Assembly (NCBI GenBank): GCA_013398175.1
Contig: VZRZ01008477.1
Location: 731,791-795,790, forward strand
DNA length: 64,000 nucleotides
From: Climacteris rufus
Taxonomy: Eukaryota > Chordata > Aves > Passeriformes > Climacteridae
Direction of reading: 5' to 3'
Every line of letters starts with the position of its first letter. The first letter of the stretch is position 1. A program made the position numbers and the translations under genes. Positions 52,398 through 64,000 of the stretch are shown here, one piece after another. The notes under the pieces are model-generated. The model was given only the letters and a program-made list of their open reading frames with translations. It had not been told where the DNA came from and ran no database searches.

Positions 52398-52471
52398 GTA
52401 GTACTGAGTAATTCTGTATTTTGTTGTCATTAACTCATAATAATTCTGTATCATTATGCTTGCATTGACAG

Positions 52472-52527
52472 GTTTGATGAAGCTAAATGCCTTGGTGAAA
52501 AATTGAATGAAGTGAGAAATAAAATAA
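52472..52527 (+). CDS. KIF6: KIF6 internal exon E (56 nt)
   Basis: This small exon has acceptor cattgacag and donor ATA A|gtgagt. Its first base completes the Arg codon begun in exon D, giving LLKQR followed by FDEAKCLGEKLNEVRNKI. Human KIF6, from recall, reads RFSEAKALGESINEARSKI at this point, so order and identity agree. The exon ends in phase 1. The next human segment (starting GHLKEEI...) was searched for by eye downstream to 64000 without success, so the following exon is probably beyond the window. The amphipathic heptad-like spacing suggests coiled coil. Confidence 0.93.
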
Positions 52528-53264
52528 GTGAGTACATTCTAAGTTCATTTTACCTTTTAGCTGTTAAAATAACAGCATTTAAATATGTGGGAGGAGATTC
52601 TAGTTTCTAAAAGAAAAAAGTCATTGCATTGCTAAGATTTCCAATATGGTAAACTGTAAGCTAATTATAGCAGTAATAATTTTATGTACATGATTTTATT
52701 ATTTCAGATACCATAAAGTGAAAAACAGTTCCCTTGTTTATTTGACAGGATGGCTGAAATTTATCAAAAAGAGAAGTTAAGATATTAGCATGGGGGGGGT
52801 ATTTTATTTTGGAATAAAAGGATCTAAACCCATCATTTGAAATTATTGATTAAGGATTGTATTTGTCTATAAATTTATATAGCTTCTGATAAAAGGAGAT
52901 TTCATTGGTGAGATACCACTCTGCACTTCATACAGATTAATTAGAGCAATTCTGTGGAGTGCCTCTGCTTGGTGGGGAGTTTCATCATTTTTTTCTTTAA
53001 GGCCCCAACAGCATATACAGCAACTGGTATCCAGTTTCAGATTGTTCAATGTCAAAAATCACCCACAGATACATTCAGCCCCAAGATAGTCTTATCTGAT
53101 CCTCATAGCAGCCTTTGATATGTTCCTAGTTGATTTCTGAGTTCTGACGATTCCAAACGTTGAGCTTCTTTTATGAAAACTGACTATCGAGGCTTTCTGT
53201 CAGATGTTACATAGTTTTTGTCTATCCTTGAAGTTCTTCAAGATCAGGTTCATGTCCTCCTGTA

Positions 53265-54320
53265 TGCACACATTCAGGTGAACCATGTCTCTTCAAGCTT
53301 CCAGATATTGGCTGTGAGGGACCAGATTTAAAAGTAGTCTGGCATCCAGTGGTGTAGACCTTGCTCTCAGTTTCTATCTCCTTCCTCTTTGGGTGGCACT
53401 AGCACAGACATGGACAATGAAGTCATTATCATCACTTCATGTCTGACAACAGCAGTTGACTTCTGGGAGAAAACAAATATCTTACAACAGAGCTGCCAAG
53501 TGCTCTGTCCTTATACCATAGCCATGATTATATTCTCTGTGGTCATGAATGATAACTACTGCCAGATTCCCCTCCCAATCACCTTTGGGTATACCACAAG
53601 TCCCTCAGAGATATTATGCAGTATATTTAAAGTTATTCCAGATATGCAGAAAGCCTCAGCCATGTTGGCACTGTGTTTTCAAACCACAGCACAAGTGATG
53701 TTTGGAATGGATCCTGAAGCAGAGAGATCAGGTGCTGAGCCCTACTGCAGCAATGTTCTGAACACTGGGTTATTTCTGTAAGACATGACACTGGAATTCA
53801 TGTATCTTCTCTCAGTAGGTTCATTTGTCTCCATCAGACTGGCCAGAACATAAATGCCAGTACAGAACCTGTGCATGGATATTCACAGATTGACCCATGA
53901 AAGAAGAATTTCAATATCTACCTTGCAACTGTGGGTCTCTGCAACGTCCGTATAAACTCACTTAACTCCTGCAGGTAGACTTTTTTCCCTGGCAAACTTG
54001 GAAAAGTGGGTTAAACCTGCTGTGGAGAACTCTTTTTCCTCTGGCCATCTTGAAGTCTACATCCTGCATTCCTTCTGTCTCTTAGATTTGCTCATCTGTA
54101 TTAAGCCCAAGCGATTTCTTGGCCTAAATAAGGTAGAGCCAAAGTCAGCACTGACTGTCAAGCTTCTTTCTCTTGTTAAAGTTGAAATGCATTTTGGAGC
54201 AGGAACAATAAACACCAGCATTAAGCAGCTACACACAAGCATATCTTTCTCAGTATCTGGGACTGCAACTGTGCTACTTGAAGACAGGGGCCTAGCAGCC
54301 ACCCTAAATGCACCTTTTAT
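53265..54320 (-). pseudogene. ADSL: processed pseudogene (retrocopy) of adenylosuccinate lyase
   Basis: Read on the minus strand, fragments of ADSL appear in the right order without introns. N-terminal blocks come first: PKMHFNFNKRKK and LWLYL at about 54205-54130, then SLGLNTDEQI near 54100 and VDFKMA. A FARE-x-SLP block follows near 54000, CKVDIEIL near 53920, then SSVMSYRNNPV, HCCSRAQHLISLLQDPFQ and TSLVLWFENT. Last come NILHNISEGLVVYPKVI near 53600, TENIIMAMV near 53530 and KIFVFSQKSTAVVRHE. ADSL is a homotetrameric purine-biosynthesis enzyme; the SS-x-M-x-Y-(K/R)-x-NP signature loop is recognisable but altered. Two large internal deletions remove much of the middle, and there are frameshifts and many stops, so it cannot make enzyme. 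The 3' UTR may extend to about 52.87 kb. No clear poly(A) tail remains. Confidence 0.92.
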
Positions 54321-57300
54321 CTGAGGGAGAACAAATGTTTAAAGGGTACGGGAAAAAGTACAAGATGCAGTGGGACACATGCCAGTCTTGAACATACCAC
54401 TTTCAGTGTCATGCTGGGACAAGACTTGTGTGGTCTCTAAGTCCCTTGAGATTTGAATCTCTCAGAAATTATGTAACAATGCAATGTAGATGTCATGTCT
54501 CAAGACACTGTTTCCATGGATCGCTGCAAAATCTAGAAGAAATCCTTGGTTTGGTTTGAATTGCTGTGGGTTTTTCCTCAGTAGGTTAGGCAAAACTTCT
54601 GATAGCTATAGTGCAGTAGAATATGGATTTTACTGTGATTAAAACCATCTGTTTTAAAACTTGCTTTCAGTTAAGTTCTTCAATGTTAAAAATTAAACAG
54701 TGAAGTATATCTGGGAAACATGAACAGTACAAAAATCGGAGTGCAGAGTCATATGTATATGTAACCTAAAGACCCAAAGCAATCTCTTGAACCAAACAAG
54801 TACCCATATAACAAATCAGTAGTGTTGCACTGAACTTGACAATGCTTACGTGCCTCCTGTAGGAAATTGTAGTATGTTGTAGACCACATGAATGTTGAAA
54901 AGCTCCTTTAAGAATCAAGCTAGAAATGTCTCCAAAGTTCTAAAAAAAATTGCACAAAACACATTTTGGTGTTGTTTTGGTATATAAAGTGTGGTACAGG
55001 TAAAGTGCCTTCAAATTAAAAATTCATTTAATTACTCTCCTTTTTTATTTTGGTATTAAAATGGGAAAATAGTTATTTCATTGAGTTTGTACTGTAATCC
55101 TACTCTATAAGCAAGAAATTCCATCCATGTTGTATCCATTTATAGCTTTCTATATCCTGGTCTATGCAGATTATGCAGATGTAACTACTTTGTGGATGGT
55201 TTTTATACACTGATGTCTGAGTCTTGAGAATGATCATATTTTACATTCCTTTCTTTAATTCTTGCTGTGTACAATTGTCTAGCATGTGAAAATTAGCACT
55301 CTGGCTAATACAAATACTATATTTTATTCATCTGTCCTTTTGTCCTGTCCAGCCTTGTTAAGAACATATTTGTTAATGTATCTATGTATAAGCACTTCCT
55401 AGCCATTATTAAAACTTTGCATCCAGTTCAGCTTAGTCAATTCAATTACACTACCTTATATAGTTTAACAGCCTGAAACAATTTTTTCAGTTAAGTCTTT
55501 TTCAGCATACATACTCAGAAGACTATTAAAGATGCTAAGTAAGTTTACTAACCTGCCAAATTTTTACTGAAAATGTGGTAGGAGAAATAAGAGTCATCTG
55601 CGGCCTACAACTAGATCTTTAATTTACTTTTATTGTTGTTTTGGTTTCCTTAAGCATTCCTGGCTGCTGTGTTGGGCACAATCAAGAACAGATCCCATCA
55701 ATATCAGTTTCCATTATTTCTAAGCTACTCTTAATTGTATAAAACTATGCACCATAGAAGCCATATTAGCCCATTTCATGCAGTGTGATTATATTTTGAG
55801 ATAGTGACAGCAGCATTTGGCTGTAATTTTTATGTCATAAATACCCTTTCATTCTGACTTTGGAAATATTAGTGTTTTGCAGTGAAAAGTACACACAATG
55901 CTCCAACCCCGTCTCAATTACACTAGCAATTCAAAAACATCAGGAAATTAGGGCTGTAAAAAGAAATTTGCAGTAAGATTTTGATGGTAGGCTTTTGCTG
56001 ATGTTACTGCTCGCATAAAAAGATTAAGGAAAACAATGGCTACAATAAGGTGGATTTCAAGTGTAGAGTGACTAAAATATCAGAAATGAGACACTGTAGC
56101 CAGATGCCTCTTTGCTACTATACCACATAGTCCTGGATTCTGTCTCCTTTTTTGTTTAATAGCACTACAGACATTTTTAAACTTTTTTAAATGAAAAATA
56201 ATATCTTTGTCTTAGATTTATCATTATGCTTACTTTGCACAATTACTTCCTAGAAGTAGGAGGGTGAATTTTTTTTGTAGGCTGAAAATTGTCTTTTTCT
56301 GATACTTGGAAAAAAAAAAAAGATGAAAAAGAGGGAAGTGTTTCTAAGTTAAGACCATTTTAGTGACCCTGTTTGCTGCATTACCACACTAACCTCTGTA
56401 TAGGCACAAATAAAGGAGCAGAGGGCTTTGGTGCAAACACTGAGGAGCAATTCTTTTTGCAAGTCAATATATTGCATAAATATGCCATTAAAAGGCAGAG
56501 AAATGGTAAAGATTTTGAACATGTAGACATGTCTGGATTTGTTTGAGTGAACTATTCAGAATTGTTTACATATGACTGGAGAATGTACCCAAGGACTAGG
56601 CTTTAAAAGGCAAATACAGAAAACCAACATGAGTGAAATTGGAAAAAAATAGCTGAGAGGTCAGGAAATAATGAGAACTGTGTAACTAGCGTAGAAGAAG
56701 CGGAAAGTGGGCCAGCACTGACACAAAGTACATTTTTGCCTTTCTAGTCCAACATTAGGGATTTTAAAATTTGTATTTCACTAGCTAAACAAAGAAAAAA
56801 AGGTTTCTTTTTTTGGGAAGAAAAATGCTGTGCATCTGCATGTGTTTTTGTATTGTATCATTTTCAGAGAGTTGGGATGTCTAAACAGAACTATAGATCC
56901 TTTTGGTATTACTGAAGAAGATTTAGTGAAGGAAATTTGATGTTGAACCAACGATTTTATTTCAGACTAATGAAGATAATTTCTCCTTGCAAAAATTTGA
57001 GTGATTGTGCCTAGCACATTGGGATGGGTCAACCTCAGCTGGCTATCCAGCAGCTCTCTCACATTCCTTCCTCAACAGAAAAGGGGGAAAAAGTAAGAAG
57101 AAAATCTTGTGGGTTGAGATAAAGTGAGGACATGACTTACCAACTACCATCCCAAGTGAAACAGACTTAAGTTGGAGAAAATTAGTTTAATTTATTGCAA
57201 ATTAGAGGCAGGTGGTGAGAAGCAAAGACAAAACCTCTAAAATAAAAACTTCTCCCCTTATCAGGGTTAGGAGGATTTTTTTTTCTAGGATGCTGTTATC

Positions 57301-59543
57301 AACAAGGTGGTTTTATACTATCACCAAAAACATTCTATGTCAAAGTACTCTAAGTGCTCTACTAGTAAGGACTACTCTACATCTAAACAAGTGGCAAAGC
57401 ATTAAATAACAAAAAAAAGACCAAACTACATTGATCACAGAGTGAGCTGGGGGAATTAAAACTTCTATTTTCAGTGTAAACTAAACTGATATATTCATTC
57501 AGAATTTCACCACTAAAAGAAGTTTATTTTATGCAAGAAATGTGCTATGTGTTAGAAGCATTTAAAAGTAGTAAAGATTTCCAGTTCACTCCTGTAAATG
57601 TCTGTAAATTTTGGGTTATTTTTACCATTAGATTTAGTTTTTTCCTAGAGGAAAAAAAGCATACTAAATGGTATTTAATGCCCAGAGGGAAGCAGCTGTT
57701 GTTTTTAGTTTGTCCAGAAATCAGCTAACATTATGATTGAAGGTGGGAGAGGAAGGGCAAACTCATGTGGGAGTAATAACTGTGTGAGGAAACAGGCACT
57801 CTTGGAATGAAAAAGGGTAGGTGGGTGGATTATGTGCACATGATGTTGATGGTGCATCTATACCCACAAGAATGCTGAGCTGTTGCACTGCTCTGTCTCA
57901 TTCCAGGCTTTGATTTTGGTGCACAGGATCATGGAATACCAAAGCAAATTATAATCTTTAGTGACGGCATGTTCTAGTATTGCGAAGCAGGGTTATTGAA
58001 GAGTCTTCTTTGAATTTGCTTGCAAATTATTCAAATAATTTTCATATACATCCCAGTTAATGGAATGCTACACTGAAATGGTGAGGATGGAGGAGAGTGA
58101 GGAAAAGGCGTGGCAGGATAATATTGATTCTGATTCACTACCTTGTATGTCACACTGTTCTTTCTGTGAATGCACAGTAGATGTTAAACCTACTCCAAAC
58201 CTAATTAATATAAACCCAGGATTTTTATTCACCTTTTCCCCACATGCAAAATTCTACATATGTGTACATAAAAATCAGTTTTATTACTGTCACTCTCCCT
58301 CCCCATGGACATAAGACAAGCAGACCTACGTTTAAATTCCAGAGTAAGAATATTTCATGCAAGGGTTTTCTTTACACCTACACAACGTTATGAAGGGAAA
58401 TGATAGTAACATTTTTGCACAGATAAGAAAATAATTCAGATGAAGGTAGATTTTTTTAGGCAGAGGAGGTCTGAAAGTGAAAGCACTTTATTGTCTATGG
58501 TGTATATCTACATTGTTGTAGCTTTACATGCAGGCAATAAGTTACTCTGAAAAAGGACAATCAGCTAGTTAAGAACTAGAATCCAAAGGCTGATATTAGG
58601 AATTTTATGCATCTTTTAAGCCATGATTATATGAGCTGAAAGAATTGAGGGAAGTCATGCATGAACAAATACCATTTTTTAAAACTGTTGCTGAAGAATA
58701 TCTGTACTTTGGAAGGATGGAATTTCACTGTTGAAGAAAAATTCATGCTTTACATAGAACCTAAATAAAATGCAAATGCTGTGATGATTTGCTATGTGAA
58801 AAGAAAATCCACCAAAATTGATGCATTGCTTTCTTAAAGCTCAATAGTATTGGTAGCATTATCTGTTGCTTTACATTAATATAAATGTTCTGAGTTAGAG
58901 ACTTTAACTTACTGGACATTGTGTCAGCCATGAATTAAGTGAGGCTATAATAAGAGAGAAATTACTGTGCTTTGAAATGCATTCCATTCTTTAGTATAAT
59001 ATTCTGAGATACTACTTCTTTTATGGACATAAATATTGTGACTTCCTAGTGGCTGATTTAATTCACTGTTCTAGTTTAATTCCAGACAGTATCAAGTACT
59101 TACGCAAACTTATATCTGATAAATGTGCTCAGCAAATTTTCCTGGAATTTACTAGTGTTGAAGAAAAATGGCAATATTTGGTTTAAAAAGGGATTGAGAA
59201 ACTTCCAAAAGAAAGGTTACATTCCATGGAAAAATATGGTTCAAATGAGATGCAGACAACTCATAAATAAATTAATTCAGTATGCAGATTTAATGAGCAG
59301 ATAACTCAATAATGTCATTCCACAGCATTTCATTCTTCAGGTAACTTGTGCGAATTGCTATTCTCAGCAGATATCTTTAAAATCTATTGAACTTTAAATC
59401 TTGAAATCCTCACTAAGGAAAACTCTAGCTGAGGTCAGTTTGAATTTTACTTGTGTATGGATTGAAAAGAAAATTCTGACAAGATTTCCATATTTGCCAT
59501 TATTATTGTTTTAGTTGATAAAGGTTGCAACAAGCATTAGATA

Positions 59544-60325
59544 TAGAGTCATAGAATCATTGAATGGTTTGGGTTGGAAGAGACCTTAAAGATCATCCAC
59601 TTCCAACCCCCCTGCCATGAGCAAGGACACCTTCCACTCGACCAGGTTGCTCTGAGCCCCATCCAACCTCACCTCGAACACTTGAAGGGACGGGGCACAC
59701 ACAGCTTCTCTGGGCAACCTCTTCCGGTGTCTCACCACCCTCACAGTGAAGAATTTCATCCTAATATCTAATCTAAACCTACTGTATTTCAGTTTGAAGA
59801 CATTCTCCCTTGTCCTGTCACTACATGCCCCTTGGGCCTCTCCATATTTCTTGTAGGCTCCCTTCAGGTACTGGAAAGCAGCAGTTAGGTCACCCCTAAG
59901 CTGTCTGTTTTCCAGGCTGAACAATCCCAGTTCTCTCAGCCTTTCCTCATAGGAGAGGTGCTCCAACTCTCTAATCATCCCGGTGTTCCCCCTCTGGACT
60001 CTCTCCAGCAGGTCCAAGGCCTTCCCATGCTGGAACCCCAGAGCTGGATGCAGCACTCCAGGTGGGGTCTCACCAGAGTGGAGCAGAGGGGCAGAATCCC
60101 CTCCCTTGCTCTGCTGCCCATGCTGCTTTGGATGCAGCCCAAGATACAATTGGCTTTCTGGGGTGTGAGTGCACATGGCTGGGTCATGTCCAGCCTCTCA
60201 TCCACCAGCACCCCTGAATCCTTCTCCCAAGGTTGCTCTTGATCTGTTCATCCTCCAGCCTGCATTGATACTGGGGATTGTCCCAAACCAGGTGCAGCAC
60301 CTTGCACTTGGTCTTATTAAACCTA
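59544..60325 (-). mobile_element. CR1 LINE, 3' fragment with long intact ORF2 C-terminal frame
   Basis: This antisense CR1 copy has its 3' terminus at 59544 (atagagtcatagaatcattg). The minus strand is open from 60176 to 59586 (196 codons) and contains LDLLERVQRG, then LEHLSYEERLRELGLFSLEN, RGDLTAAFQYLKGAYKK and KFFTVRVVRHRKRLPREAV, which are diagnostic ORF2 C-terminal blocks. Farther upstream in another frame are KCKVLHLVWDNPQYQC and the conserved LVDERLDMTQ/CALTPQKANCILG blocks, so one frameshift lies near 60170. The copy is 5'-truncated near 60325 within ORF2. It is the best-preserved CR1 in the window and therefore probably the youngest, but it lacks the endonuclease and the RT core. Confidence 0.95.
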
Positions 60326-61406
60326 TAACCTATAGCAGTAATTATTTTAAACCGACAAATAATATCACTTATACTGTGAAATATATTGCAATATAGTCCA
60401 CCTGTGAGGTTTCCAAAGCTGCCTCCTTGGACTTCATTCACAATTTCATCAAGCTTTATACCATTTAGGCTGCTCAGCCTCCATCTGTTTTTGAGAGTAA
60501 TCCACTGTTGTGTGCTCAGCTAGGGTTGTCCTGGATTTCAGATGTAGTTACCTTTACATGTTTTCTCATTAATGGTCTTCAGGATGATACAGGAGGTATG
60601 ATGTGGTCTTCCAAGTGATTTTTTTCTTTTCTATTAAGTGTTTCACCCTATGGACGTTTTGCATACTGCCCTTAAGTACTACACTGGATTCTGTGTCATG
60701 AGACGCAGAACAGCAAGTGAATTTGCTACTTGCTATTTATCTTGTTCTTTGATTAGAGTTTGCTCTTGATATGGAAAGATGCCTGACAATTGAGCATTAA
60801 TGCTTGGCATTAAAAAACGACAGGTCACAGATTTCCTTCACAGACAGAAATCTGAGTAGTGCAGTGAATCTGACACCCTCAGGATATGCTGAGGATATGG
60901 AGCTGAGCACTCGGTACAGCACACGCTGTGCAGCTCACCTAGCACATTCTGTAGGTATCAAACGTACTGTGTGTGCCTTCTACAAAGCCTGCTCAGTGTC
61001 AGGCTGCCTACATGCTGCCTGTACCATGATTTATGTGTTCAAGATCCCTAGCTGGACTGCTCTGTACCTGGGAAATGCCAGATGAACAGGCAGATCAGCA
61101 GTTTAGAAGAAGCTGAAACAGTAGTTTGCCATGAGAAGTAGATTTGACAAGAACACACCAGTGTAGACTGGAAGCTCTCTGGGAGAAAAAGGTTACCTGC
61201 CTGCTGCTTCACTACTTCTGTCCTACACTGGGCTATATGGAAAATTAAAGCCTCAATACACTTAGTCTCCACTGATTTCTTCTCTCCTGGAACACTACCT
61301 GCATGTTGCAGATGTCCTCTCTCACTTCACAGTCAGTCTTGGTCTCGGGACACCAGTTGTATCAGAAAATGGAACACAAACATTATTTCTTCAGTACTTC
61401 ATCTCA

Positions 61407-61441
61407 GGTGTGTAACTATGCTTCTTGGGTGTGTAACTATG
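61407..61441 (+). repeat. short direct repeat (14-bp unit, 21-bp period)
   Basis: The 14-mer ggtgtgtaactatg occurs at 61407-61420 and again at 61428-61441. Confidence 0.85.
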
Positions 61442-63266
61442 TTGCTTACTCCTGAGGAATATTGCTTATGGCTAACATAAGAAAGCACATTAGCTCTGCA
61501 AAACCTGCAGCCATCTGTGAGAAAAACAGAAGAGAAAACAGGCCATGGGGACAAACAGTCCCCCAGATGTAATTTCCCAGCTGGGATGTTATTCAGTGTG
61601 GCCCAGTGCCTGGAAGCCCCAGTCTGTTTCTGATCTCCAGGTCAGTTTCAAAGCAGTTTTGTAATAAACGAGGCATGTTTATGAGTCCACCAAAAATAGC
61701 AGTAGCTGTTAAAGCTGAAGCTATTCAGCATGGCTGACACAGTCCTCAAATTCTTTCTCCTTAATTTCTTGGCCCAATAATTTGGCAACTTAATGCTGAA
61801 AAAACAAAGTTCCTATGTGTGTTTGTTTTGGATAAATATCTAAGCATCATGCCATTATGACAGCAGTTTTGGAATCTCTTTTTTAAATGTTACATTTTGA
61901 TTTTTGGAAACACAAAATTGAAAACACAGAAAAACAGCTGAGTTTCTACAGATTTTTTTCTTAACCACTTTGTCACCATCTGCAGTTTCTCCTTTGTTAA
62001 AAATGTGATTTTCTTTGCTTTGCAAGATACTACATCTAATTTTTCTGTTTGGTTACAATTCTTCCATGTTAACTTATTTTCGTCTTTCCATGGTGAAATA
62101 CAGCTTACTTTCACCCTGATTCTGTTAAGGTTCTTTTTCTACCACTTCAGGCATGATTTCTATGGCCCAGTTTAGCCAGGGATCTGTAGAGCATAATATA
62201 AAAACGATGTGATCTCTCACAGTGTCTTTTGGAAGATCTCTCTAGGTGCTGTAAGGCACAATAGATGTCATAACTTTCACACAGGCCTGGCAGGAAGGCT
62301 ACAACATGGTAACTAGTTGCTACCTGCTTGGGGCAGGCTCAGTGCTGTGATGCAAGTTTCCACAAACTATTTTCTTTTCCTAGGAGCACCCAGTTTGACT
62401 CATAATATAAAGCAGAGTGATGGGAATATATTTTTCTTTCTTGCCAGCATTTCAGTGAAAGGTTCATGTTTATGATTTTTTTGTTTGTTTGTTTCTTCAA
62501 AGTGTTCATACTGAGAGTAATCAATTAGCTGCTTTGCTTGGCATCCACAGATCATTTTTTTGATTAACATGAGAATTTTTTTTAGAATCTCAGAAGTCAC
62601 TGCCACACAAGCAAGGTTCACGTTGTCTTGGAGTGCAGTTGTATTTGCTGAGGGTAATTCTTAACACCCTATGATTAGGCAATGTGTAATATAATAATAC
62701 TTTTAGCTGAATGAAAGTGCCCAGAAAATTGATAGTAATATGTTCAAATAAGGAGGAAAACCAGACAAGACTATGAACTCCATTAGAATAGCCTGAAAAG
62801 CATTACTGTGCCTTTCTGAAATCAGGAGAGACAGCCTGTTCTTTGTTATACATGCTGTAGGCAGTGTAAACACTGTAGGTCTAGCTCATCTGACTTCAGA
62901 GGTGCACCTAGATTGATGGCAGCTGTGACAGAACTGTCTGTTCTGCTACTGCTGCAACACGGGTTATGCTTGGGCAATTGTCAGAGAAGACGGAAGGAAA
63001 GATGTCATTGCTCTGTCTTCACCAGCCCTTAGCTGGTGTAGCTTTTGTCTTACCTGGTCTGTTAGGATTGACACTGACAAGAGAACCAGGCAGCCCTAGC
63101 AGCTTTCTGGCAGCCTTTTTACTTTTTCTGCTCCTCCTTATAAGAAGAGGATACCATCTTTGGTAATATAAAATAGTCTTTGCAGCATCATTCAGGAAAC
63201 TTATTTCGGAAGGTACAAGCCTTTTGGCTTCAGGGGCCAATGCATATGTTAATGCCAATGCTAAAT

Positions 63267-63327
63267 ATTGTCCATTGTTTCAGAGTAGCTTGCATATGTT
63301 TGTTTTTACTTTCGAACAATAGACAAT
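63267..63327. repeat. short inverted repeat (13-bp arms, one mismatch)
   Basis: The arms attgtccattgtt (63267-63279) and aacaatagacaat (63315-63327) pair except for one position, with a 35-nt loop. No function is implied. Confidence 0.7.
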
Positions 63328-63972
63328 GCCCCAGGGTGACAGTGCATAGGCTGAATGGATCCTTAGAATGAGAAAACACAATTTGTCAAATGACTTCTTC
63401 AGAAAATACCAAACTGAATGAATTCATTTGAACAGCTCTATTATGCTCCCCTGGTGTGCTATTCTTTAAACAGAAGAACCTTATTAGTGTAGTAGTCACT
63501 CCAGGCCTAAGATGTTAATGTTTTCTTTGGATCTGGGTTGGAATCTACATATGTAGGAAACATTTTCATTTTCTAATTATTACAAATGGTGTTCTGTTCT
63601 TTAGAAACAGAAGTATTTTCAGGGGAAAAAGTTATGCTCAGGAAGAAACCAAGTAAACACTTTTTACTTAAGGTTTTCACTGGAATAACTAAAACAAATT
63701 GACCGAGCTCATTTGTTTTAATCAAGCCATGACTATAAACTTGGAAAAATACTCACTAACAGATTTTCTGCCTGTAAGCTATCTTTTGACCGAAAATGGG
63801 TAGTCATTGCTAGATTGCTACACTGCATTTTGCAGTTTTTTTAGGCTTGTATGCTCTTAAGTCAAACTATTGAATTTGCGCTTATAAAGAAAAGACGCTA
63901 GATGATGGCTGATGCTATATTATGAGGTGTGTGTGTTAAATCCACAGTCTTTTGTACAAAAAGTTTTTCTTG

Positions 63973-64000
63973 ATCATAAAATCACAGAATATGCTGAGTT
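63973..64000 (-). mobile_element. CR1 LINE, extreme 3' end (cut by the window edge)
   Basis: The last bases, cataaaatcacagaatatgc followed by tgagtt, match the reversed CR1 terminus plus the first bases of the tail (normally continuing ggaagggacc). Only about 28 bp are present, so this is tentative. Confidence 0.6.

Larger units (their letters stand above)
44454..52471 (+). other. KIF6: KIF6 intron (8018 bp)
   Basis: This intron runs from gtgagt to cattgacag. Its middle is occupied by a large antisense CR1 copy (about 46.43-50.13 kb) with a nested LTR-like element. The flanks (44.5-46.4 and 50.1-52.5 kb) are AT-rich with a T/G low-complexity tract (45.25-45.36 kb) and A14 (52384-52397), and hold nothing else that I can name. 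The 115-codon open frame at 44707-45054 shows no similarity that I recognise. Confidence 0.85.
52528..64000 (+). other. KIF6: KIF6 intron, 5' part (next exon not in the window)
   Basis: This intronic sequence follows exon E. It contains the ADSL retrocopy (53.27-54.32 kb), a CR1 fragment (59.54-60.32 kb) and the edge of another CR1 at the right end. The stretches 54.4-59.5 kb and 60.4-63.9 kb are AT-rich to moderate in composition. They contain only short open frames, including a 93-codon one at 60804-61085 and an 84-codon one at 58060-58314, that I do not recognise. A short direct repeat occurs at 61407-61441. Confidence 0.75.

Noticed and set aside
53389..53781. 130-codon open frame on the + strand, with same-frame continuation at 53998-54324
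   Set aside because: It is the antisense shadow of the ADSL retrocopy. The minus strand carries the recognisable ADSL blocks, and the + translation resembles nothing that I know.
58060..58314. 84-codon + strand frame considered as the next KIF6 exon
   Set aside because: It does not resemble the KIF6 segment expected after exon E and lacks matching splice sites in phase 1.
59958..60242. + strand open frames over the 59.5-kb CR1
   Set aside because: They are the antisense of CR1 ORF2.
1..64000. CRISPR arrays, operons, tRNA or rRNA genes
   Set aside because: None were seen. The sequence is vertebrate intron with LINE and LTR repeats, and no cloverleaf or rRNA-like segments were noticed by eye; tRNAscan-SE or Rfam would settle small RNA genes.

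Overview
This window is vertebrate, and almost certainly avian, intronic DNA. The evidence for a bird is the set of CR1 retrotransposon copies. Several end in the CR1 3' signature (imperfect ATTCTATGA-type repeats, seen reversed on the + strand as 'atagaatcatagaat') and carry recognisable CR1 ORF2 reading frames. There is no sign of prokaryotic organisation: no operons, no ribosome binding sites, and only short stop-bounded open frames in AT-rich DNA.

The only host gene I can support is a + strand segment of KIF6, a kinesin-9 family motor. Five internal exons (11209-11314, 12174-12312, 14331-14543, 44351-44453, 52472-52527) join with consistent splice phases into one uninterrupted frame of 205 complete codons. 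They encode part of the stalk after the motor domain. The motor exons must lie upstream of the window and the remaining tail exons downstream, since I found neither here. The four complete introns are 859, 2018, 29807 and 8018 bp. About 11.2 kb of upstream intron and 11.5 kb of downstream intron make up the rest.

Intronic content by region: 1-11 kb is AT-rich with only short simple repeats. The 30-kb intron holds three 3'-end CR1 fragments (15.9, 17.5 and 23.5 kb), an internal-only CR1 ORF2 relic (33.8 kb), a roughly 104-bp near-palindrome (34.7 kb), a duplicated 55-65 bp segment (15.6 and 18.7 kb) and several homopolymer or CAAA-type tracts. The 8-kb intron (44.5-52.5 kb) carries the largest CR1 copy, running from the endonuclease region to the 3' end. 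It is split by a roughly 1-kb LTR-like insertion flanked by an imperfect 5-bp duplication. The last intron begins with an intronless, deleted and frameshifted antisense copy of adenylosuccinate lyase (ADSL) at about 53.27-54.32 kb. It also contains a well-preserved CR1 fragment at 59.5-60.3 kb and the start of another CR1 at the right edge.

The points most worth a second look are the ADSL retrocopy (processed pseudogenes are scarce in birds), a 43-nt potential mini-exon just upstream of the fourth KIF6 exon, the LTR nested in CR1, and the long hairpin at 34.7 kb. I found no convincing evidence of a wholly new biological system.
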